A stretch of 64,000 nt of DNA, taken from positions 1,222,501 to 1,286,500 of the forward strand of contig NZ_OY762015.1 in assembly GCF_963665055.1 (NCBI RefSeq), read 5' to 3'. The DNA is from an uncultured Methanobacterium sp. Lineage in GTDB: Archaea; Methanobacteriota; Methanobacteria; Methanobacteriales; Methanobacteriaceae. Position 1 is the stretch's first letter, and each line of letters starts with the position of its first letter. Shown here piece by piece: positions 26,208 through 34,214 of the stretch. The position numbers and the translations under genes are program-made. Under the pieces are notes generated by a model. The model had not been told where the DNA came from and made no database searches. It was given only the letters and a program-made list of their open reading frames with translations.

Positions 26208-27572
26208 ATGGATCTAAAATATAAAGTAATTCTGTTATTAGTTTTGATAGTTTCTTTGACCACAATGGCATTTTCATACTCACAACTCCCATTTTATCCT
26301 CCAGATTTTCCTGCAGGACCATCGATAAACTCCGGAGACCGTGTGCTGATTGTGGCACCTCACCCGGATGATGAAGCCATCTGCAATGGAGGAGTGATTC
26401 GTTACGCAGTGGAGAACCATATACCAGTTAAGGTGGTGGTGATGACTGATGGTAATGACACCAAAACTTCACCACTTACCAGACATAATGAAACAATCAA
26501 TGGAACAAAAACACTGGGCCTGAGTGAAGAGAACGTTACATTCCTTGGTTACAAGGATGGAAGTTTGAGAAATCTTCTAAATGATAACTGGGATTATAGT
26601 AATCCTTTCACTGCTTCAGATGGTTCCAAACAGGTAACTTATCCCTACGCATTCCAGGAAAATGCCACTTACTGCGGGGCTAACCTGGCTGGGAATCTGG
26701 AGACAATAATCACGGATTTTAAACCCACCATTATAATTTATCCCAGTGGAGATGATGAACAGTTTGATCACCAGGCCACCAGCGGTTTTCTAGAGTACGT
26801 CACCCAGGAAACAGGGTACAATGGAACTAAATACACCTACCTTTTACATTTACCACCTAACTGGCCCAGTCCCAGGAGTTATTATCCAGAATATTATTTG
26901 GTCCCACCGAAACAGATGGTGGGAGTTGAAAATGGTCCAGAATGGTATGTATTTAACCTCACCACATTAGAACAACGTTTTAAAGAGCAATCATTCCAGG
27001 AATATAAGACTCAAATTGTTCCTTCATCATATCTTCGGTCCTTCCTGCGTAAAAATGAATTATTTGCCAAATATCCAACATTGAATGTATCAAAGTCCAC
27101 GGATAATTTATCGCTTAATGATTTTGTTGATGGTTCTAAAAATTTAACCGACCTATTCTATGACGCAGCCGGTGATGGGAAATATCAGGGAAACGACAAA
27201 TCAATGGATATAATATCAGTCGGATTGAAAGTTAATGATGATTCAGTAAATGGAAATTCATGGGTATCCATAAAAACAGTGGGTGAACCTTCCTCAAGTG
27301 CTGTGTATAATGTACATATGAATATTTTCAATACTGGTGGAACTGAAAGGGTGAATATTTCAGTGCACAATGGAACTGCCCAGATGCAGCAGGATGTGAA
27401 TGGCAATACAACCCGGGGAAATGTTCCCTTAATTGTTAAAAACAATACAATTATAATGGGAATACCTTCTGATCTTTTCAAAAACAATCCCAATTTGATT
27501 TTAAGTGTTGATGCAACTAAATCTGGAGCAATAATTGATCAAACACCATGGAGAGTTGTAAAAATCAGTTGA
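26208..27572 (+). CDS. Membrane-anchored PIG-L/LmbE family deacetylase
   Basis: 454 residues. A hydrophobic N-terminal segment at about 5-25 (VILLLVLIVSLTTMAFSY) is either a signal peptide or anchor, placing the enzyme outside the cytoplasm. The zinc-binding motif PHPDDE is at 51-56 and a second ligand set DDEQFDHQATSG lies near 182-193; together they define the PIG-L family that removes acetyl from N-acetylglucosamine-type sugars. Residues 330-454 form a separate beta-rich domain with many Asn-x-Ser/Thr sequons, which may be glycosylated. A cell-surface sugar substrate is likely but unproven. GGAG precedes the ATG. Confidence 0.85.
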   Translation: MDLKYKVILLLVLIVSLTTMAFSYSQLPFYPPDFPAGPSINSGDRVLIVAPHPDDEAICNGGVIRYAVENHIPVKVVVMTDGNDTKTSPLTRHNETINGTKTLGLSEENVTFLGYKDGSLRNLLNDNWDYSNPFTASDGSKQVTYPYAFQENATYCGANLAGNLETIITDFKPTIIIYPSGDDEQFDHQATSGFLEYVTQETGYNGTKYTYLLHLPPNWPSPRSYYPEYYLVPPKQMVGVENGPEWYVFNLTTLEQRFKEQSFQEYKTQIVPSSYLRSFLRKNELFAKYPTLNVSKSTDNLSLNDFVDGSKNLTDLFYDAAGDGKYQGNDKSMDIISVGLKVNDDSVNGNSWVSIKTVGEPSSSAVYNVHMNIFNTGGTERVNISVHNGTAQMQQDVNGNTTRGNVPLIVKNNTIIMGIPSDLFKNNPNLILSVDATKSGAIIDQTPWRVVKIS

Positions 27573-27675
27573 AGCTTGGTTAATTGAAGCTATTAACTAA
27601 AGCGGGTTAATTAAAAAGGGTTAGTTAGGGGATGTCAATAAAAACCAGTTTACCTGAGATGATTAATCCCCTTAC

Positions 27676-27684
27676 TTTTTTTTT
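27676..27684 (+). terminator. Oligo-T terminator after the PIG-L gene
   Basis: Nine consecutive T lie 104 bases after the stop, between this gene and the convergent rtcA. The surrounding 210-base gap also has three copies of ATTAGTCAAA-GGTAAAAATT and no gene. Confidence 0.4.
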
Positions 27685-27782
27685 AAATTGATTTTATTCA
27701 AACTATTTAGTCAAATGGTAAAAATTTTATTCTAACTATTAGTCAAACGGTAAAAATTATTCTATTAGTCAAATGTAACGGT

Positions 27783-28886
27783 TCAAACAGTGATCGTGGT
27801 AATTTCTCCCAAACTACCATTTACTTGGAACTTTTTATCAGTGAACTTTTCTGCAGCATAGATATTGGTGAGGGTGTGCTGGGTTAACTCTGATACCCTG
27901 ACAGATGATGAACCCGGAAAGGATGATAAACCAGTAGAAGAGGATGAACCAGTAGGGGATGATGAACCAGCAGGAGATGATAACCCCACAAGAGCCAGGT
28001 AGGGTATGATCTGATCCCCCATGTACCGGTCCAGGGCTGCTCCCCTTGATAAAAATGATAAAATTTCATCTGCTGCTTCTGTTCCCACTATTTCTGCTTT
28101 TTTACCGGGTTTTCCCAGGGAACTGGCACCAACACAGGGTATGTTTTTATTTTCAACCTCACTCCATAGTACCAGTCCAGAACCAGGACCAAGCGCATTG
28201 TTATCATCATCTGACTTTATCTGGATGTCTACTTCATATCCTGCCTTTTTTAGTGTTTTCTCAGCAGATTGGGCCTGCCGGATAGCCACATGAGAAGGTA
28301 GCAAGGTGGAGTGGGATATTCCCCGGATAATATCCACTTCCAGGTCGTGGAGATTTAATGGTTTCAGTTTTTTCACTGGTTCAATCCGTGCTTTTAAAAT
28401 ACCCCCGCCACGAGGATAATAACCCCTTTGCAATAATTCCAGATTTATGTCAATGCCCATGGACTGCAACACTGGGAGGGTTACTTGTTCTAGATAGTCA
28501 AAGGGTGGAGCCCATCTAACATCAGTACCACCCCTGATCTTAATTTCCACTGCCTGATCTGCAAATAGTGATGGAATAATTAAGGCCTGAAGGATCAGTG
28601 TTACGCTGCCTGCAGTTTTAACGTCAATTTCCAGTTTTCCCCCTTTTAATGGTCCTGGAGTGAAAGTTATCTGGGTTGAACCTAATTCCAATCCAGTAAC
28701 CTCTGCACTGGAGAGCTTAGCCAGGGCCTTGACTGAGTTTAAGTGCTGGGGCATTAACCCTGGTTTGGGACGACTGCTGCGGATATTAGAAATAGTGAAT
28801 TCTTTCCCAGTTACTTCAGAAAGTGCAGTTGAAACTCTTAAAAGAGCCCCTCCACCTTCTCCAAATGATCCATTGATTTTTATCAT
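27783..28886 (-). CDS. rtcA: RNA 3'-terminal phosphate cyclase (RtcA) with a Ser/Gly-rich insertion
   Basis: 367 residues. Typical RtcA features: GSFGEGGGALLRVSTALSE at the start, RPKPGLMPQHLNSVKAL, RGGTDVRWAPPFDYLEQVTL, the RGYYPRGGG motif and C-terminal SELTQHTLTNIYAAEKF. It converts RNA 3'-phosphate to 2',3'-cyclic phosphate using ATP. Between PYLALVG and SVRVSEL (about residues 301-327) there is an insertion of repeated SSPxGS-like units absent from ordinary RtcA; the DNA under it (27905-27985) shows matching short repeats. Because it falls just ahead of the last helix near the active histidine region, it is probably a surface loop. GAGGT precedes the ATG. Confidence 0.93.
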   Translation of the reverse strand: MIKINGSFGEGGGALLRVSTALSEVTGKEFTISNIRSSRPKPGLMPQHLNSVKALAKLSSAEVTGLELGSTQITFTPGPLKGGKLEIDVKTAGSVTLILQALIIPSLFADQAVEIKIRGGTDVRWAPPFDYLEQVTLPVLQSMGIDINLELLQRGYYPRGGGILKARIEPVKKLKPLNLHDLEVDIIRGISHSTLLPSHVAIRQAQSAEKTLKKAGYEVDIQIKSDDDNNALGPGSGLVLWSEVENKNIPCVGASSLGKPGKKAEIVGTEAADEILSFLSRGAALDRYMGDQIIPYLALVGLSSPAGSSSPTGSSSSTGLSSFPGSSSVRVSELTQHTLTNIYAAEKFTDKKFQVNGSLGEITTITV

Positions 28887-29203
28887 TTTACCTCAAATAA
28901 TCGATGATTATGCACTTTAATTCGTTAATTATCTTAATTTGTTAATTGTCATTGTTAAGATGATTATTATTTCTAAAGATGATTATTTCTAGTTTTTATG
29001 ATTATCATTTCTAAAAAAATGTTACATCTAAAAAAAAGTAGTGAAGAGTAGTATTATTAGGGTAAATTAAGTCCCGGTTGATTAATCATATTCTATGGAT
29101 TAATCACGCTCAATGAATCAGTTCCATCAATCAAATTCCATCAATTCCATAAACAAATTCCATCAATCAAATTTAATTAAATTAGGTTCCATTACCCATT
29201 AAT
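28887..29203. other. Gene-free AT-rich spacer between rtcA and the PLP enzyme gene
   Basis: 317 bases. It carries scattered copies of TTCCATCAAT and CAATCAAATT between about 29118 and 29185, and short duplicated GATGATTATTT-like stretches near 28955-29000. It should contain the rtcA promoter at its left side. No gene or RNA could be supported. Confidence 0.6.
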
Positions 29204-30364
29204 TTACTCATATAACACACTCAAACAGGTTTCTTCATCCATTACCATCTCCCTAACCCGTTTTATTGAGTCCTTAATGGCGTGTACTATCTGGGTATCA
29301 TCCACGTTTTCTGCATCTGCTGCAGACAGGTCAAAACGGATGGTGGTGGAGACTCCCGGCATTCCCAATGCAGGAATGGTAATAATGTGATGTTCTTTTA
29401 AAAGTACCATGGCCATTAAAGTGGCTAATTCACGATCTGAAAGGGATTCATCATCTTCATTAGGAATGATTTCTTTTTTCAGGTTCGATGCAGAAATCAT
29501 GAATCCGGTGGGTGTTTTCTTCACTCCTGTCAACACGTTCCCCACTATGATACTGAGTTTATCCCTCCTATCCATGGAATTTAAAAGTTTCTGGGGATTG
29601 AAACCCTCTAGTGCCCTAACTATCCCTGCAACAACTGGTGGCTGGGCTTCCAGCCCAAACTGATGTGCTTTTTCCTTTACCCTATCAATAAGCTCGGTTT
29701 TACCCGCCATTAACCCAGCTCGGGGTCCATTCATTAGTTTATCCGTGCTGGTTACAACCAGATCTGCACCCATGTCCATTGCTCGTGGTTGATTGTAGAT
29801 AACAGTACGTATTCTTGCTCCTGATGCGTCGTCAACCAGTACCGGGACCTGTTTTTTGTGGGAAATCTGGATGATCTTCTCAAAATCATCTAAAGGGATT
29901 ACCTGGTGATCCATGGTGGATCCGGTTATGATCACCAGGGATGTTTTCTCACTAAGCTGGAAATCCTCAATATTATCAAATTCAGCATAGGATGCACCCT
30001 GAAGTTTCGCACTGCGGGGAATGGAGGGGTGTGAAGGTAATTCAGGTAAGTAGTGCAGTACTTCTTCCCCTGGTTTTACCAGGGCCAGGATAGTGGCAAG
30101 TAGGGCAGCACTGGTCCGGTTGAATGCAGCTACTTTTTCTCCACCCAGATGCTTTTTTCCCTCTTTCTGCAGACTTAATTCAAAAATAGCAGGACCAGAA
30201 TAGGTTTCCAGGAAGGGGAGGTCTGATTTTTTTACAGGAAATCCTCCAGCTAGACCTGATAGGTCGTATAAACTGGATCTTCCTTCCTGATTTACTGTAG
30301 TGGCAATGAATCTGAAAGCAGATTCTCTTCTTTTTACTTCATCCAATGAAGAACAGATGAGCAT
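29204..30364 (-). CDS. SelA-like pyridoxal-phosphate enzyme (MJ0158 family)
   Basis: 386 residues from the ATG at 30364; a second ATG at 30373 is possible but has no binding site, whereas AAGG lies nine bases before 30364. The fold-type I PLP layout is clear: FNRTSAALLATILALVKPGEE, the cofactor-binding VLVDDASGAR, and TSTDKLMNGPRAG with the Schiff-base lysine. It resembles archaeal SelA homologs such as MJ0158, which do not make selenocysteine in the organisms tested; the physiological substrate is not settled. It overlaps the NYN gene end, so both are probably made together. Confidence 0.82.
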   Translation of the reverse strand: MLICSSLDEVKRRESAFRFIATTVNQEGRSSLYDLSGLAGGFPVKKSDLPFLETYSGPAIFELSLQKEGKKHLGGEKVAAFNRTSAALLATILALVKPGEEVLHYLPELPSHPSIPRSAKLQGASYAEFDNIEDFQLSEKTSLVIITGSTMDHQVIPLDDFEKIIQISHKKQVPVLVDDASGARIRTVIYNQPRAMDMGADLVVTSTDKLMNGPRAGLMAGKTELIDRVKEKAHQFGLEAQPPVVAGIVRALEGFNPQKLLNSMDRRDKLSIIVGNVLTGVKKTPTGFMISASNLKKEIIPNEDDESLSDRELATLMAMVLLKEHHIITIPALGMPGVSTTIRFDLSAADAENVDDTQIVHAIKDSIKRVREMVMDEETCLSVLYE

Positions 30365-30365
30365 T

Positions 30366-30866
30366 TCAGTCATCCTTGGGATATTTCTTAGGACTTTCTG
30401 CTTTCAGGACTATGGCATCATCTGCTGAGTTTTGCAGTGCTGCACTGAATCCAGGTTCTGCTCCGATAACTATGGTTTCTTTCCCATTTTCTTTAGCTTT
30501 ATTGATGATGGGTAAAAAATCGGCATCACGGGTCATAAGGGCTACTACATCAATATTAGGATTGTAAATCAGTTCCATGGCCTCAACTGCCATGTATACA
30601 TCGGTGTCTCCTGCCACCACAATTGGTGTGAATCCCTGGTTTACTATGGCTTCGATGAGTTTATCAGAGGCATACTGGTTCAAAAGAACTTTACCCACTC
30701 TCATGTTACCATATTCTGCTATTATCTCCCTTACAAGATCTAAATTAAGGCTGAATTCCTTTCTCAACATATTGGGGCCATCTACCAGGAGTCCTATATT
30801 TTTGGATCCTCCTGATTCTGACTTTCTAAGTGGGATGTAAGAAGTTAATTTCTCAAAACTTCGCAT
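30366..30866 (-). CDS. NYN-domain (PIN-like) protein, TIGR00288/LabA family
   Basis: 166 residues. The NYN fold is shown by [13 protein letters not shown] (Asp29, Asn32), [17 protein letters not shown], and [18 protein letters not shown] with the acidic residues that would bind metal. NYN domains are PIN-like and are mostly RNases; enzyme activity of this family has not been shown from sequence alone. GGAGGAT precedes the ATG at 30866. Its end overlaps the SelA-like gene. Confidence 0.85.
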   Translation of the reverse strand: MRSFEKLTSYIPLRKSESGGSKNIGLLVDGPNMLRKEFSLNLDLVREIIAEYGNMRVGKVLLNQYASDKLIEAIVNQGFTPIVVAGDTDVYMAVEAMELIYNPNIDVVALMTRDADFLPIINKAKENGKETIVIGAEPGFSAALQNSADDAIVLKAESPKKYPKDD

Positions 30867-31711
30867 TTTTATCCTCCAGTAATCATGGCAAAAAAACAGT
30901 TTTTAGTGGTTTGGTGAGTAAATCAGGATTATATATTAACCAAATGGAAATCATAAAAACCATGTTGAAATAATTTTTTAAAGTAAAATATCTGAAATTA
31001 ATTGAAAGCTAATTATACACCAATACCCTAAAATCCTAGTATTAACCTTTTAAAAGGCATTTAGGCTGCTTATTTTTACCATCTTGTTTAAATCATTTAT
31101 ATATTTATAAATTTTTACATATATAAACTTTGCAACATAAATTTCAGGCCTTAAAATCCGTTGCGAAAATTATTTGAAATAACGTTATTTGGAATAATAT
31201 TTTAAAATCAATTATAAGCATTTTCCTAGATTGTAAACATTTTCCACTAGATATCAATCCATCATATTCCTGTAAAACGATTCATCAAATATAATAGAAA
31301 TTCATCAAGTATAATGGAATTAACCAAGTATAATGATTCCTCAAAGGCAACTGCAATCCTATTAAAATCTATTAGTTTTGTGCGTTTACTAGATTATAGA
31401 ATCAAAAAATGGGAAAAAATGGTTTTTAGGGAATAGCAAGGTTTTAAATAGGTTTTTAAAGCTATTTTATGAGGAAAAAAAGTATATCATTACAATTTTT
31501 TCCCAGAATAGGCTATTTATCTCAATAACTATTTATCCAATAGATATTTATCTCAGTTTTAAGAGCAATTGGCCTATTAAACCTATTGGCCTATTAAACC
31601 TATTGACCTGTTTAGAGCTATTTACCTATCTAAAACTATTTACCGGTTGGAGCAATACCTATTTAAAGCCGTTTGCCGGTTTAGAACTATTCACCCTTTT
31701 TAAAAAACTAT
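30867..31711. other. 845-base gene-free AT-rich region with short repeats
   Basis: No open frame of note on either strand. Near 31571-31604 a 17-bp unit (GGCCTATTAAACCTATT) is repeated twice, followed to about 31705 by a ladder of variants such as CTATTTACC, CTATTTAAAGCC and AACTATTCACC. Copies of ATTCATCAA-TATAAT lie near 31280-31330. The NYN gene promoter should lie near 30900-30960. The size is notable for this otherwise compact genome. Confidence 0.55.
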
Positions 31712-32044
31712 TTACTCAACTTCGAGAGTAAATGCATCACCGAAAAGATCTTTAATAACTGGGAGATCTTCTTCAGGTATGTTTATTACTTCCACATCAG
31801 ACATGTCCCGGAAGTAGTACTCTGCATTGGAGATTTCACCCTCATCATTCAGGTACAGGAATAAACCATCCACGAATTCCTCTGGATTTTGGGATGGGAG
31901 AAATATTTCAAATCTGATAAGAACTTGTGAACCTGGAATGTTATCTTGAAGATCCTGTTTCTTCTGTTCATCCTGCAAAGCTGCTCTAAATTCTTTCATC
32001 CTTGAATTAAGCTCCTTCAGTATTCTTTGTTCATCTTTACTCAT
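31712..32044 (-). CDS. Conserved-looking hypothetical protein, 110 residues
   Basis: A small acidic protein that I do not recognise. It begins MSKDEQRILKELNSRMKEFR, a charged helical segment of about 45 residues, followed by an alternating beta-type region (VLIRFEIFLPS, FVDGLFLYLN, VEVINIPEEDLPVIKD) and ends ALTLEVE-like. No membrane segment or cysteine motif. GGTGAA lies three bases before the ATG, a good local binding site, and codon usage looks coding. It is monocistronic between two spacers. Confidence 0.75.
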   Translation of the reverse strand: MSKDEQRILKELNSRMKEFRAALQDEQKKQDLQDNIPGSQVLIRFEIFLPSQNPEEFVDGLFLYLNDEGEISNAEYYFRDMSDVEVINIPEEDLPVIKDLFGDAFTLEVE

Positions 32045-32293
32045 GAATTCACCTAATCATATTTAATTTATTTCATATTTGTATAGTTCTTATGGTTTTT
32101 ATGCCTTTATAATATAAAGGGAGAGTTAATTTATGCATTTCCAGAATATATAAAGAAGTAATAGAGTGGAGTATTAATAGTTTTTCCCTTGAGTATAAGT
32201 ATTCCAATATTAGTAAGGGAAAAGTAAGGGAAATTATCATTTTACTTCAAATATTATACTTGTAAACGTACTTTTATAATTGTATAAGTACTT

Positions 32294-34057
32294 CTACTTG
32301 TAAACGTACTTTTTTTCTTCAAATTCAATAGAAAATTGTGTTCCTCTATCCCTTTTAAGCTCTACTGTTCCATCAATCTGATCTGATAAAATGTTCACCA
32401 GTCGTAAACCCAGTGATTTTGTTTTTTTATGGTCAATATTTTCCGGAACCCCCACACCATCATCTTCAATAATTAATAAATATTTTGGATGATTGTAATG
32501 GAAGTTTATGTCTATCTGACCCCTCTTATCATCTGGAAATGCATGTTTCAGGCAGTTGGATAAAAGTTCATTTACAATAAGTCCCACCGGGATCATGGTG
32601 TTAATATCAACCATTACATCTTCAACATTTAAATTAAGGGTTATGAGATCAGAATCAGCAGCATATGTCTTTAAAAGATCAGCAGCAAGTGTACGAATAT
32701 AATCACCAATATCTATACTTTTAAAATGGCTTGATTGATACAATCTATCATGAATAAGAGCCATTGACCTGGCACGATTTTGAGTGTCTTTAAAAACATT
32801 CAGAACTTCTTGATCCTCAATATAACGGGATTCAAGGTTCAAAAGACTGGAGATAATCATCAGATTGTTTTTAACCCTGTGGTGAATTTCCCTTAAAAGC
32901 ATCTCTTTTTCTTCAAGAGAAACCTGGAGCTCTTCTTCCATCTTCTTGCGTTCAGTTATATCCCTGGCAATGGATAAAGAAAGTTTATCCCGATTCAAGG
33001 TGAAAATATGAGTGCTGATTTCAACCGGTATTTTAACATCATCCTTGGATATGAGGGAGGTTTCAAAGGTGATTTTATCCTTTTTAAGAGGATTCTTGGC
33101 ATATTCAGAACAGGTGAATGATTCAATATCTTCTATATCTCGCGGGGACATTTTCAGGAGTTCTTCATGTGTGTAACCAAGTATCTGGCTGGTTACACTG
33201 TTGACTTCAACAAATTTTCCTGAAATTCCATCTTCGGTGAGTTTGTGCAGGAAAATGGCATCATTGGCATTGTCAAAGAGTTTGTGGAATTTTTCTTCAT
33301 TATCATTCAATGCCTCCTCTGCAGTTCTATTCTTGAGTACCACTGCTGCCAGGTTCACCATGGTTTGAATTGCACTGGCATCTTCTAAGGGATTTTCATT
33401 ACTCAAGAAGATACCTGCACTCCCATAGAGTTTACCATCCCATTCAAACCCAATAGCATAAATTTCACCTATATCCAAGTTTTCCTCCAGATTACGACAA
33501 TCCTCCTGTGGTAGCTGTCCACCCATGATCTCGAAAAACCCAGCCTCAACTGGGTGTAGTTGATTTTTTGCCTGGATTTTCCTACCTTTCTGGGAGAGGA
33601 CATTCCATTGAATGTTAAGATTATACCAATCTTCTTCAGGAAGGGTATCCATGAGAATTTTAATCTTTTGAGGGTCCCCAGCCATGCTCTTTATTTCAAA
33701 AATCTCCGAATCAGGGCGGTAAATGGATATAATTACAAAGCCCTCACCAATTAGTTGTCCTATTTTTCCAGCGATGAAATGGTAAATATCCTGTTTTAAG
33801 GGTAATTCCAGAAAATCAAGGACAGTTTGAGATATGAACCTATCATGAAAAGAATCATCCCCCAGGTTATCCGTTTTAAGCTTCAGATTATCTTTTTTAA
33901 CTTTCTGCGTATCCGTTTTGAGCTTCTGATTATCCGTTTTAAGTTTCTGGTTATCATTTTTGAGCTTCTGGTTTTCCTTTTTTAGTATGGAAATTTCTTC
34001 ATACGAATCTTTCAGCTCAGCTAAAAGTTGTTCTCTGGATTTATTAGAAATATCCAT
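32294..34057 (-). CDS. Sensor histidine kinase: coiled coil, GAF-like, PAS, HisKA_2, HATPase
   Basis: 587 residues from the ATG at 34057 (MDISNKSREQLLAELKDSY), which has GAAGGT upstream; an in-frame upstream start at 34117 lacks support. Residues 15-65 are a coiled coil of five near-identical heptads (NQKLKTD-like). About 70-235 looks GAF-like, then a PAS domain near 245-370 ending RDITERKK, the HisKA_2 box with [18 protein letters not shown], and an ATPase domain with NELLSNCLKHAFP and DDGVGVP. No membrane segment, so it senses an internal signal. No response regulator lies next to it. It may work with the neighbouring 869-residue kinase. Confidence 0.88.
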   Translation of the reverse strand: MDISNKSREQLLAELKDSYEEISILKKENQKLKNDNQKLKTDNQKLKTDTQKVKKDNLKLKTDNLGDDSFHDRFISQTVLDFLELPLKQDIYHFIAGKIGQLIGEGFVIISIYRPDSEIFEIKSMAGDPQKIKILMDTLPEEDWYNLNIQWNVLSQKGRKIQAKNQLHPVEAGFFEIMGGQLPQEDCRNLEENLDIGEIYAIGFEWDGKLYGSAGIFLSNENPLEDASAIQTMVNLAAVVLKNRTAEEALNDNEEKFHKLFDNANDAIFLHKLTEDGISGKFVEVNSVTSQILGYTHEELLKMSPRDIEDIESFTCSEYAKNPLKKDKITFETSLISKDDVKIPVEISTHIFTLNRDKLSLSIARDITERKKMEEELQVSLEEKEMLLREIHHRVKNNLMIISSLLNLESRYIEDQEVLNVFKDTQNRARSMALIHDRLYQSSHFKSIDIGDYIRTLAADLLKTYAADSDLITLNLNVEDVMVDINTMIPVGLIVNELLSNCLKHAFPDDKRGQIDINFHYNHPKYLLIIEDDGVGVPENIDHKKTKSLGLRLVNILSDQIDGTVELKRDRGTQFSIEFEEKKYVYK

Positions 34058-34214
34058 TATAATACCTTCAAATTTTTTTGGTTTGAAGTAGAAGGACAGT
34101 AACCATAACACAGGCACGTCTAATTCGTAATTTTCCGGGTGTTTTTAGTCTTTAAGGGTGGATTTCCACTTATTTTAACCTCCAACTTATTTTAACCATG
34201 ATGGAATTATCATC

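Noticed and set aside
32258..32310. Repeated ACTTGTAAACGTACTTTT considered as terminator or operator
   Set aside because: Its T-run has the wrong strand for the kinase ending there and it overlaps the stop codon; it looks like one more local duplication.
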